Part shown: one piece after another, positions 1 to 12,046 of the stretch
Position numbering within the stretch: position 1 is the stretch's first letter
How the letters are laid out: every line of letters starts with the position of its first letter
NCBI GenBank assembly: GCA_943737045.1
Contig: CALSFV010000251.1
Coordinates: 556,001-620,000 of the forward strand
Direction: 5' to 3'
DNA from: Parapristionchus giblindavisi
Lineage: Eukaryota > Nematoda > Chromadorea > Rhabditida > Diplogasteridae
DNA: 64,000 nucleotides
The notes under the pieces: generated by a model
What the model saw: the letters and a program-made list of their open reading frames with translations, nothing else
Databases searched by the model: none
What the model was told of the DNA's origin: nothing
Made by a program: the position numbers and the translations under genes

Positions 1-247
1 TTAACATGGGATAGAATGTTAATATTGTATGGAAATTAGCGTAAGTGGCGATGGGAAAGTGAGAGAGTAAAGTATGCAAATCGAATAGGCACTCTCTACT
101 TGTCTTAAAAGTTGTACTTTCAATGCGCATAACAAGCTTCAAACATATCACCACGCAATAGGAAATATGTCGTTCGGTTCTAGTGATAAATCTCTACCAT
201 TCTACCCGAACAGTCTTGCTACGAAAAAAACTCGAGGGTCGCCATCT
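1..247. mobile_element. TTAA-flanked MITE, cut by window edge
   Basis: This is the end of a non-coding element finishing in GGTCGCCATCT and followed by TTAA at 248-251. The complete inverted counterpart lies at 58535-58823 and a diverged copy at 48239-48525. Comparing these gives termini AGATGGnGACCC / GGGTCTCCnTCT and a TTAA target duplication, the target preference of piggyBac-type elements. No transposase is present, so it would be a non-autonomous derivative. The family assignment is inferred from the target site only. Confidence 0.7.
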
Positions 248-249
248 TT

Positions 250-540
250 AAAGGCACATTCCAAGCTCCAATTTTTCTTTCCGCCTAGGTAATGCTCTCT
301 CCGAGACATTGGAAGCGAGAAAGTGTTGCTAGATTATACGTAGCACAGCGTTCTCATGACTTTCAAAGCAAGAACGACCGCTCAACATACAAACTCTCTC
401 GAATACAATGGTCTCTCCTTTGTCTTGCTTTGGAAGAAAAATGGCTTGGACCAGAATACTGTGGTAGGGCGAATGTATACGAAGTTTTCCTTGTCAGTGC
501 GGGGCCATCGCACTGACAAGAATAAAGGTTAAAGGTTAGA
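250..540. repeat. Dispersed repeat with GAGAGAG stem sequences
   Basis: No gene is seen. The stretch is copied inverted at about 58245-58530. It shares blocks with 10110-10250 and 61880-62015, including GACCGCTCAACATA and the phrase CCAGAATACTGTG. The short open frame here is not supported by splicing or by a recognisable domain. Confidence 0.5.
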
Positions 541-548
541 AGGTGGTT

Positions 549-756
549 CTCTGGTATTTTGCCACTTAAAGTCTACTTAAACTTTCCCACTTTAAGTAGA
601 CTTTAAGTAAACTTAAAGTGAGACGTAAGTCTACTTAAAGTGGTGTGGTATACTGTAATGCATTTCGTCAAATGTTCTTTCACTTAAAGTTTACTTAAAG
701 TCTACTTAGAGTCTGTGACGTAGTTTAAGTAGACTTTAAGTGGCAAAATACCAGAG
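549..756. mobile_element. TIR element built of ACTTAAAGT motifs
   Basis: A 208-bp element starts CTCTGGTATTTTGCCACTTA and ends with the inverted match. The interior is a chain of ACTTAAAGT/TCTACTTAAAGT motifs on both strands, so the whole can fold back. It lies in the long intron upstream of the first PDZ exon in this copy. The inverted duplicate is 58026-58233, and a diverged relative lies near 14795-14930. No coding capacity. Confidence 0.7.
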
Positions 757-1186
757 TTGGTGGAGCCTAACTGATGACGAATGGACACCCTAAAACCTGA
801 TCAGCGCAACGTTGCGATCCCTGATAAATTGTGTTATGCTATGTTATGTTATGCGCAGGCCTATTAGACAAATGTAACGACGCTTCCGGATTTGGCTTCG
901 ATCTGCGATTTGAAAATTATAATTCGAATAAAAAGTTACAATTAGAATTGTAATTCGATTAAAAAGAAATAAGAACAATACAAAAATATTTGCAGCTTCT
1001 CCATTGGACAATGCGGAGAGCCTATTCGATAAGATTCCATCGGCCTCGAATACACTTGAACGTCGTCAGTCCGATGTTGCTCCGAGAAATAATGGTGGGG
1101 TTTTTTTTTCTAAATGTACATCCTGAACTAGCTTAACGTGTCTTAATGACTTAACTTGAAAGAAAGCGAAAAAAAAGAACGCGAAT

Positions 1187-1300
1187 CCGAGGGCTAATTT
1201 GAAACTCTCCGCTCTGGCAATGATCTCTCGCTTTCTCTGTCTACGAGAGAGCGTTGCTTAAGCGGACAGTAAAATTAGCTCGGGATGTGCCTTTTAACAA
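1187..1300. repeat. Foldback repeat, CTCTCCGCTCTG family
   Basis: The two halves are imperfect inverted repeats (GAGCTAATTT ... CTCTCCGCTCTGG ... CTCTCGCTTTC and complements). Related copies occur near 11205-11290, 15055-15160, 15596-15690, 19985-20092, and in their duplicates at 39030-39115, 45225-45305, 45765-45850, 50270-50375 and 57480-57600. The arrangement is that of a short non-autonomous element. Flanking target duplications were not resolved. Confidence 0.55.
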
Positions 1301-1785
1301 GAGAAAAATGCAGCACATTGGCGGGCGTTCGTAGGCTATGGTAAAGTTTGTTTTAGTGATAGAGAAGCCATGTATAAGCAAAAGCTTTCCATTCTATATT
1401 ATGTATTGTTTATTTGATGTAAAAAAATAATAAATAAATTGTAGGTACCCGTGTCATTCCTCCTCCAACTATTGATACCTCGATGACGTCATCACACGAT
1501 CGATCGTTCGAATCGACAACGTCCACGGCAATCAGGGACGAATCCATGAATCGTACGATTTTACTGTTTAATTTCTTCGTTATGAAATGAAAACTACTTC
1601 GAAGCCCTCGAGTTTTTCGTGACTAAAATGGTATTTAAAAGACCTTTTTCTTTTCTGCCCAATGGTAATGGGATAGAATTGTCTGCGATAAAGTGTAACG
1701 TTTTTTTTGTTGTATGACGCATTTTTTGCATTTTGATTTTTACATTTTCGCTGATTGAAATCACAAAAAAATGATAAAATTTCAG

Positions 1786-4639
<2,854 letters not shown>

Positions 4640-4804
4640 CGGATCATAAGGAGATGAAAGAAGAATAATTTAAAGAAAGAAGATCTCCTTTTATGACACT
4701 TCAGATACAGTGAAAACACTGCTTAGTTGATCTTGATAAAGTGTATTACTGTACTGTAATCACATGAAAACATTTCGACAAAAATAAAATCAGCAAAAGA
4801 TATT

Positions 4805-4876
4805 TGCGGCAAGGGGGATCGAACCCCTGACAGCCAAAAGTAATCGGCGAGCTTATCCACTACATTAACCAGCTAG
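4805..4876 (-). pseudogene. Degenerate tRNA-like sequence
   Basis: On the minus strand there is an A-box-like TAGTGGATAAGC and a perfect B box GGTTCGATCC with a five-pair T stem (AGGGG/CCCCT). The anticodon arm (GCCGA/TTGGC) has a loop one base short, and the 5' side of the acceptor stem does not pair with TGCCGCA. It is better read as a tRNA pseudogene or SINE head than a working tRNA. Three further copies are at 31758, 35523 and 36984. Confidence 0.45.
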
Positions 4877-5130
4877 TTGTTGTAATGTTGATAGATGAGT
4901 CCATCAACCAATCCGTATGGATTGTGTATTAAACTACACGAATGTTCCCAATATACCATTGCAGATCGATGTCTGAACACTATTGTTCTATGATCTCTGA
5001 TTTTTGATCTTTGATCTCTGATATTTGGGGGCGTATGTAAGAGTGATCAATATTTGATAAGATGATAAACGATTGTTCTATTATTATTATCGGACGAAAG
5101 GACGGGCAATTGCTTTCTGTTGTCTTTTAG

Positions 5131-5204
5131 GTCACTGTCATGGGTTCAATGGCAAACAATTACACGGATGATGATCTCTGTGTCATGATTGATCATCTGC
5201 ACAG
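5131..5204 (+). CDS. Exon-like fragment X1 (unrecognised)
   Basis: A 74-nt block is framed by a good acceptor (TCTTTTAG) and donor (GTAATT). In phase 0 it reads VTVMGSMANNYTDDDLCVMI followed by DHLH, ending with two bases of a codon. It is conserved in the copies at 32084-32157 and 35047-35120; the last differs by V to A at the first codon. I do not recognise the protein. The next candidate exon, X2 at 7607, does not have matching phase, so an intermediate exon or decay is needed. Confidence 0.45.
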
Positions 5205-5438
5205 GTAATTAAATTAATAATATTAATAGATGTACAAGTATAGGTAATGGAGGGCAGCCTCATATGGCATATATAAATATGGTAAATATGGTAATATGGT
5301 AAATATGGATACGCCATTAATCAATAATCACTTTCGCACCTCTCGAAACTGAAATTGATCATACGTAATTTCGACAAATCGTGGAACTTTTTCTAGCTCT
5401 AAAGTTGGTTGTAAGAAGTAAGGTCGAGTCGTGAAAAG

Positions 5439-5865
5439 GGTGATATGACACGTGTGAGAAATTAGAATGGAATCGACCGATCGTGAGAGTGCGAATCAGA
5501 AGAATGACATGAGAAATGTCTAATTGAAAGTGGGAGACGTGAGATATCACAATTAAAATGAAATAGTGGAAAGCGACATTTGGGAAAAATGTGATAGGAT
5601 TTCCTGAACATCTTTTTCTAATTAATTGTTTTCCCAAACATCGTTTTCTAATCACATTTTTCCCAAATGTCGCTTTCCACGCTTTCATTTCAAATGTCAT
5701 TTCTCACGTCTTCCATTTTCAATTATGCATTTCTCAGATCATTCCTCACATTATGCCCTCTCCGATTCGGTCGTTTCTTATCTCATTTCTCACTTCTGTC
5801 TCTTTCACATAATTCGTCTCTCAAGTGGAACTTCCATTCTCATTTCTCACACGTGTCATATCACC
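5439..5865. mobile_element. 427-bp TIR/foldback element with 8-bp target duplication
   Basis: The termini GGTGATATGACACGTGTGAG are inverted at the other end, and much of the interior is also self-complementary (GACATTTGGGAAAAATGTGA pairs with its complement). GTGAAAAG occurs directly on both sides (5431-5438, 5866-5873). The homologous positions near 32388 and 34815 carry one GTGAAAAG and no insert. An 8-bp duplication fits the hAT superfamily. No transposase. The open frames inside come from the palindromic interior. Confidence 0.85.
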
Positions 5866-5873
5866 GTGAAAAG

Positions 5874-7606
5874 TGTATGTTCGTATTTACACAAATCAGT
5901 AATGGAAACCATCATAATTTATCCCAACTATCCTGTCACGATGCTTGCTGACCGTTTTGAAGCAAATTTGGTACGGTGGAGGATACGATAGGTGGGTTAC
6001 GGTAGCTGAAAACATTTTAGAAAAAATGTCATGCCAAAGAGCGGCAAAGCTCGGATTTTCATCGCAAGTTTGAAAATCAGTTTGCATTTTAAAAATCGAG
6101 AAAAAAATGGACAGCCATATTCTTTTTTTCAAATACAATTACTCGTACTCGTGGCCACAATATGAAACTAAGAACCTATCGATCATCTACTTCTCAATAT
6201 CTTTCATTTATTAGTAATCGAATTGTACCAGTATGGAACTCTTTTGAAAATCATATAGTAGCTATACCAAACCCTATCACTTTTTGTTGTTTCGTTCGAA
6301 AGCTCTGGCTGTGATCAAGTAATTGCAGTGGATACACCATTTCTTCATATTTTATTTTCACGTTTTCATCTTTCTAATTGTTTGTCACATTAGCAATCTC
6401 TCTCTAAGAAATGATAAAATATTATTATATTATATGTTTTGTAACGATCTTCTCAGAATTTTTCAATCTATCTCCGGTTTTGTAGTTGCGAATACGTCTC
6501 TCTGTTGCACATAACATATCAAAACATTGGGGTCCTATCTGCCCGGGAAAATGTCTTCAATTATAATAAGTATGTAACGATAATATACTTTGTGAGATAA
6601 AAAAGTTAAGAGAACTGTGCATCTAGTGTTGACTTTCCCTTGAACCCATACACTATGTATTTATTGAACATTTAATTTAAGTAATGCTAATAGTGATCAT
6701 ATATTTTCTTTTTTTTTAATTTAGAAAATTCGTTATTTTCCGCTTAAAATCGTCATTTTTAGCATAGTTTCGAATCAAGAGACTGAAAATGCCCCATATA
6801 TTGTGGGTCAATCCTCGCATTGCGAGGGTATGGCAATGTATAATAGTGATGATGCTCTCTCACTTCTTCATTCATTCATTTAATGTTTCACACGTTTAAA
6901 CATTTTTTAAAAATTTATGGTGGATCAATTATGATTAGATCTGCGTAGTAGAGGGGAGTAGATGGTAGTAGTAGGGGAAGGAATAAGGTGCAGGGATCAC
7001 TTGTGATGAAGGGGGGATTTGACGACGGAAGGAGGGGGTGTTAGTGCGTGATGGCATTATGGTTAAAGGGAGCGTTACCTCACTCAATGGTCTCTTCATT
7101 GCGCACACTATTTCTCAGTTCTCCAAGAACGAGAGAGCATTGCGCGTCGAAGAGACCATTGAGTGAGGTTACCCTCCCTTTAATAGTAATAATAATAATA
7201 TTATTATTTATCCTGTCAGCATTGTATACGCAAATGGGGCCAAAACTTGGACTCGTCTCGGTGATAATAGAAAAAGCTTGAGTTAAAAAAAAGATTTTTT
7301 CTTTTCTTTTTAAAGCCGAAAAGGTTATGGACGAAGTATATTTCTCAAAAGTTTCATCGATTGTCACCATCGAGAGAGCACCATAGGGCACATTATTAGA
7401 TAACCTATATACTTTTAAAAAATACATTTAAAGTGCATGCAAACCTATGCGTGTACATCTATTTATATTATTAATTTAATCATTAGTTGAATTTACTACC
7501 TCAAACTTGGGTGAATAAAGCGAATCTTTACGCATTGCTTGATTTGAAAAGTAAATAAATAAATAAAATAAAATAATGATTATTACCCCTATTCTATATC
7601 TTCAAG
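5874..7606. other. Non-coding duplicated flank without a recognised gene
   Basis: 5874-6620 matches 32388-33130 and the inverse of 34147-34815. 6621-7060 matches 33797-34146, 9505-9990 and 37445-37940. A 63-residue open frame at 6323-6514 is kept in three copies, but the copies are near-identical duplicates, so this is no evidence of selection. No splice-consistent exon was found. Confidence 0.5.
7067..7179. mobile_element. 113-bp TTAA foldback element
   Basis: AGGGAGCGTTACC at the start pairs with GGTTACCCTCCCT at the end. The stems continue through CTCAATGGTCTCTTC and its complement. TTAA flanks both sides (7063-7066, 7180-7183). The related sites near 10005 and 37945 lack it. Same-length copies lie at 21172-21284 and 51455-51567. 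TTAA targeting resembles piggyBac-type MITEs. Confidence 0.8.
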
Positions 7607-7718
7607 GCATGAGTCGACCGGAGCAGAAGCGTCTGCGGAAGGAGTACGCGAAGATGTTCCCGAATGCGAGTGTGTTCGGGAAGCTGAAGAAGGCCTTCAC
7701 AAGGGACGATAATAAGAG
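7607..7718 (+). CDS. Exon-like fragment X2 (unrecognised, open copy)
   Basis: After acceptor TTCAAG a frame reads MSRPEQKRLRKEYAKMFPNA, then SVFGKLKKAFTRDDNK, ending at donor GTGTGA. Comparison with 10462-10567 supports this frame: there are silent third-base changes (GCG/GCA, TTC/TTT, CCG/CCC) and an in-frame 6-nt length difference. The peptide is very basic. I cannot name the family, and no neighbouring exon of compatible phase was found. Confidence 0.45.
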
Positions 7719-8272
7719 GTGTGATCTTTGGTCTTTGGACTTTGGAGTTTGATCTGTGGCACCAATGGGAGGTTTAGACTTTTCGATCTTTGGAGTTTGG
7801 TCTTTGATCTTTGGAACTTATGGGAACCAGGTTTAGACTTTCGATCTTTGGAGTTTGGTCTTTGATCTTTGCTACTTATGGGAACCGTGTAGAAACTACT
7901 TGAACTTTGGACTTTGTTCTTTCGATCTTTGATACGTTATGGGAATCAGGTATGGATTGTGTCTCACTGTGGGTGATGTAGGAGTAGTGCCTGCTGATTC
8001 GATGTCGCATTGGGATCTCAATTTCTACAATTGACATTTCTTATGATATATTCGAAATTTGAAAGAGTATGTACTGAATTACTTTTGTTTTGCTTCTAGT
8101 TCGGGCCTTAGCGTGCTATAAATGAGCTTTGGTATCTTTAGCTTTGATATTTTGATATTTGATCTTTGATCTCTTGCCAGGTTGCAGTGAAGTGTGTCAT
8201 CGTCGGAGTATCTTGTCGCCAGCCCCTCATCGTTTCACTCCGAGGCTGCGATCATGCATAGGATGCATCATG
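7719..8272. other. Intron-like stretch rich in GATCTTT-type tracts
   Basis: This contains irregular repeats of GATCTTTGG/GAGTTTGGTC and no supportable exon. The 8-bp GCATCATG at 8265-8272 is the left target duplication of the next element. Confidence 0.5.
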
Positions 8273-9286
8273 TGCTCTGTTCTACTTTACGGGTCCAGTG
8301 GAAGTTTACCTGTCCCAAGAAAGTTTACGGGTCCCATGGAAGTTTACCGGTCCCGTGGAAGTTCACCGGTCCCAAGAAATTTTACCGGTCCCATAAAACT
8401 TTACGGATCCCATACAAGTTTTCCGGTCCCATAAAATTTTACCGTTAAAATACGAGTAGAAAATTCAGGAAAGGTAAGCGCTCTAAGATATTCATAACTT
8501 CATTCACTACTCTGTGCCAGTAATAGCAATAATGAGTAAGTTTATACACCCATATCATCATTTGCCATGTAATCGAGAGATTGAAGATGCAATGTGAGGT
8601 TCAAATGTAGAAATGTATAGCATACCTCTCTCTATCAATTAGCCGTTGTCTCCTTTATTGTACGATAACCTCTAATAAGTAATTGAGTTGTTACTATCAA
8701 AATGCAATGAAAATATAGTATACAAAAAAACAAATTATTTCCGATTCATCGGAACCGTAAAGTTTTATGGGACCGGTAAAGTTTTATGAGACCGGTGAAC
8801 TTCCACGGGACCGGTGAACTTCCACGGGACCGGTGAACTTCCACGGGACGGTGAACTTCCACGGGACCGGTAAACTTCCATGGGACCCGTAAATTTCCAT
8901 GGGACCCGTAAACTTCCACGGGACCGGTAAACTTCCACGGGACCGGTGAACTTCCACGGGACCGGTGAACTTCCACGGGACCGGTGAACTTCCACGGGAC
9001 CGGTAAACTTCCACGGGACCGGTGAACTTCCACGGGACCGGTGAACTTCCACGGGACCGGTAAACTTCCATGGGACCCGTAAATTTCCATGGGACCCGTA
9101 AACTTCCACGGGACCGGTAAACTTCCACGGGACCGGTAAATTTTTATGGGACCGGTGAACTTCCACGGGACCGGTGAACTTCCACGGGACCGGTAAACTT
9201 CCACGGGACCGGTAAACTTCCACGGGACCGGTAAACTTCCACGGGACCGGTAAATTTCCATGGGACCCGTAAAGTAGAACAGAGCC
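8273..9286. mobile_element. FoldBack-like element with arms of 19-bp repeats
   Basis: Both ends carry GCTCTGTTCTACTTTACGGG in inverted orientation. Each arm is a tandem array of a 19-bp unit, consensus ACTTCCACGGGACCGGTRA. The left arm (8285-8440) has about 8 units and the right arm (8755-9280) about 27, opposed. A 310-bp AT-rich spacer (8441-8754) has no convincing ORF. GCATCATG at 8265-8272 and 9287-9294 is a perfect 8-bp direct repeat. Opposed arrays of internal subrepeats are the hallmark of FoldBack elements. Long frames here are repeat artefacts. Confidence 0.85.
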
Positions 9287-9294
9287 GCATCATG

Positions 9295-10461
9295 ATGACG
9301 TCATCCGACTCGATGGTGTCGTCCTCGATACCCGACAGATCATGATTGTGAGTGATCTCTGATCTTTGATCTTTGATCTCTGGGGAGACGAGGGAAAGTA
9401 TGCGGTAGTATCCGGATATCATATAATTATGAATTATGCCTAACCCAGTGATTGAAATGAGTTTCAATGAGCAATGAAATCTATATTTTGAACCCTTTCC
9501 GACATTCTAATGTTGAGTTTCCCTTGAACCCATACACTATGTATTTATTGAACATTGAATTAAAGTAATGCAAATAGTGATCATACATTTTCAGTGCCCT
9601 CGCCACTGTTTTTTTATAGTGGGCCGATTTTCGAGATATGGTAGGTTAATTTAGAAAATTCGTTATTTTCCGCTTAAAATCGTCATTTTTAGCATATTTT
9701 CGAATCAAGAGGCTGAAAATGAGCCATATATAGTGGGTCAATCCTCGCATTCCGAGGGCATGGCAATGTATAATAGTGATGATGCTCTCTCACCTCTTCA
9801 TTCGTTCATTTAATGTTTCACACGTTAAAAATTTTTTAAAAATTTATGGAGGATCAATTATGATTAGATCTGCGTAGTAGAGGGGAGTAGATGGTAGTAG
9901 TAGGGGAAGGAATAAGGTTAGGTATCACTTGTGATCGCTAACCTTATTCCTGGTAGTCCTGCAGGGGGATTCGACGACGAAAGGAGGGGGTGGTAGTGCG
10001 TGATATGGCTAATAATAATAATGACAATAATATTTATCCTGTTAGCGTATTATATGCAAAATGGGGACAAAACTCGGACTCGCCTCGGAGAGAATAGAAA
10101 AAGCTTCGCAATTTTTCACAGTATTCGGGTTCAAGCCATTTTGTTTCCATAGCCAGACAAGCGAAAGACGATTGCATTTGAGAGAGTTTCTATGTTGAGC
10201 GGTCGTTTTGGCTTTCGCAGTCTATAGAACATTGTGTTTTGTCATGATATAGATATTGAATTTTTTTCTTTGTAAAGTCGAAAAGGTTGTGGACAGGATG
10301 GAAGTTTATTTCTCAAAAGTTTCGTCGATTTTTACCGTCATTAGTTGAATTTACTACCTCAAACATGGGTAAATAAACCGAATCATTGTGCCTTGCTTGA
10401 TTTGAAAAGTAAATAAATAAATTAAATTAAATATTATTACCCCCAATTCTATATCTTCTAG
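9295..10461. other. Non-coding flank with hairpin near 9907
   Basis: No gene is seen. It is homologous to 37246-38285 and to 6621-7606. At 9907-9949 a perfect hairpin is formed by GGAATAAGGTTAG and its complement around TATCACTTGTGAT. 10110-10250 belongs to the dispersed repeat also found at 250-540. Confidence 0.4.
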
Positions 10462-10567
10462 GCACGAGTCGACCGGAGCAGAGACGTCTGCGGAAGGAGT
10501 ACGCAAAGATCTTTCCCAAGGTGTTCGGCAACCTGAAGTAGGCCTTCACGGGAGACGATAATAAGAG
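10462..10567 (+). pseudogene. X2 exon copy with in-frame stop
   Basis: Homologous to 7607-7718 and bounded by equivalent splice signals, but 6 nt shorter and with a TAG replacing a lysine codon (NLK then stop). The ATG has also become ACG. The identical defect is present at 38286-38391, so it predates that duplication. Confidence 0.6.
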
Positions 10568-12046
10568 GTGTGATCTTTGGTCGTTGATCTTTGATCTTTG
10601 AACTTTGATCTTTGAACTTTGATACTTATGGGAACCAGACATATAGACTCTTGCCGGAGGTCGAACCATCGTCATATCGATCCGAAGACCGACGCGATAT
10701 CCAGTAGGTTAATCGATTATATTAATTTATTATTTTTTCATGGCAGAAACGATTGTCAAAGGCATCAATGTCAAATATAGTAAATCGCCCACACAGTTTC
10801 GTCGCATTCTTCTTCAGCAAGTACATTTTATACGCACAATAGCTCAACTTTACTAACAAAAGTCAGCCACATTATTACCCATAAGGTTACTTGGGAGCAT
10901 TTTTTTTTAAATATTCCCCCCCCCCCCACTACTGATTACATTGCCTTGACAAAAACATTTCGTACATACTGTTTTCTGTGGAAACCGGGGCACACTGACA
11001 TCCACATATATTTATTCACTCAGACAGTGGTCATTCAGCACGGAAAATTGACGTTTAAAGACTTATTAAAAGTGATACAATAAGGGAATGAGGCAATTAG
11101 CGTCTAGTGGATATAGAGATCAAAGATCAAAGAATGAGAAATGTATGAAATATTGATTGATACAAATAAGAAGAGGTGATAGTGATATGCGATCAGGATT
11201 GAGGCGATAATTTGAAACTCTCCACTCTGTTACACTCTCGCTTCCTTTGTCTACGAGAGAGAGTTGCCAGAGCGGATTGTTTCAAAATAGGAGGTTTAGG
11301 AAGGGGGAACTTTAGGGGAATTTTAAAGGGGAACTTTAAGTGAGATTATGTTACTGTAAGATATTCGAGGTATAATGAAAATATCTACTATGAGTAGAAT
11401 TAAATGTTTATCACAAATACGGACCGACTTTGGGCACCGTAAGCTTGACAATCTTAAACTGCCGACTCAATCGACAAACTCTTATACTGCTGGCTTATTA
11501 CACCGGCTCTCAACATTTGTCGGTACTGCAAGTTGTGCTGACGCATTCTGAAAATTTCCATTTTGATAAATGTTTCTAAAATGAATTTTGAAAATATTAA
11601 ATAAAAAACGCTAGTAAGGGGTACCGTCTTTGATTCAACTACAGGATCGCCAGTAGAATGTTCTCTCGATGTATTCAAGGCAGCGCCGACTTTTGATTGA
11701 CCTTTCGAGGTCTTACTGAAAAAGCAATCGATGTATCAAAAATTAGATATTTATATTTATATTTGACACGTTCGAAAAATATTTAAATTTTATCAAATAC
11801 ATAGTGTTCTTTGCTCTTGTCAGATAACGTCCCACGTAATTCAAAAATGTTTTTGTCTAAGGAAAGCATTGCTTGAACAAATTACATAATAACCTTCGCG
11901 CGCTCCGACTAATCCATAACCCGAACTAATCAATATTTTCTATGCAATCTGCATGCCATACAATAAAAATAGAGTACATGTGTATGCTTTTCATACTACA
12001 CTTCACACTATTTGTGATGATTAAGAAGTTACTATTATTATTATTA
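10568..12046. other. 3' flank of EGF gene, no gene seen
   Basis: Includes a GATCTTT tract (10574-10622), a poly-C run near 10915-10927, a foldback repeat at about 11205-11290 and AT-rich sequence. It is homologous to 38392-39998. Confidence 0.4.

Noticed and set aside
292..516. 74-codon frame, also at 58266-58490
   Set aside because: Lies in a dispersed repeat with copies at 10110 and 61880 that do not keep the frame.
6323..6514. 63-codon frame MQWIHHFFIFYF, kept at 32841 and 34172
   Set aside because: The three copies are near-identical segmental duplicates, so conservation is uninformative; composition is that of AT-rich non-coding DNA.
8746..9467. Overlapping 107-171 codon frames rich in EVYRSRGS
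   Set aside because: They are the three readings of the 19-bp foldback-element array, with no start context or splice sites.
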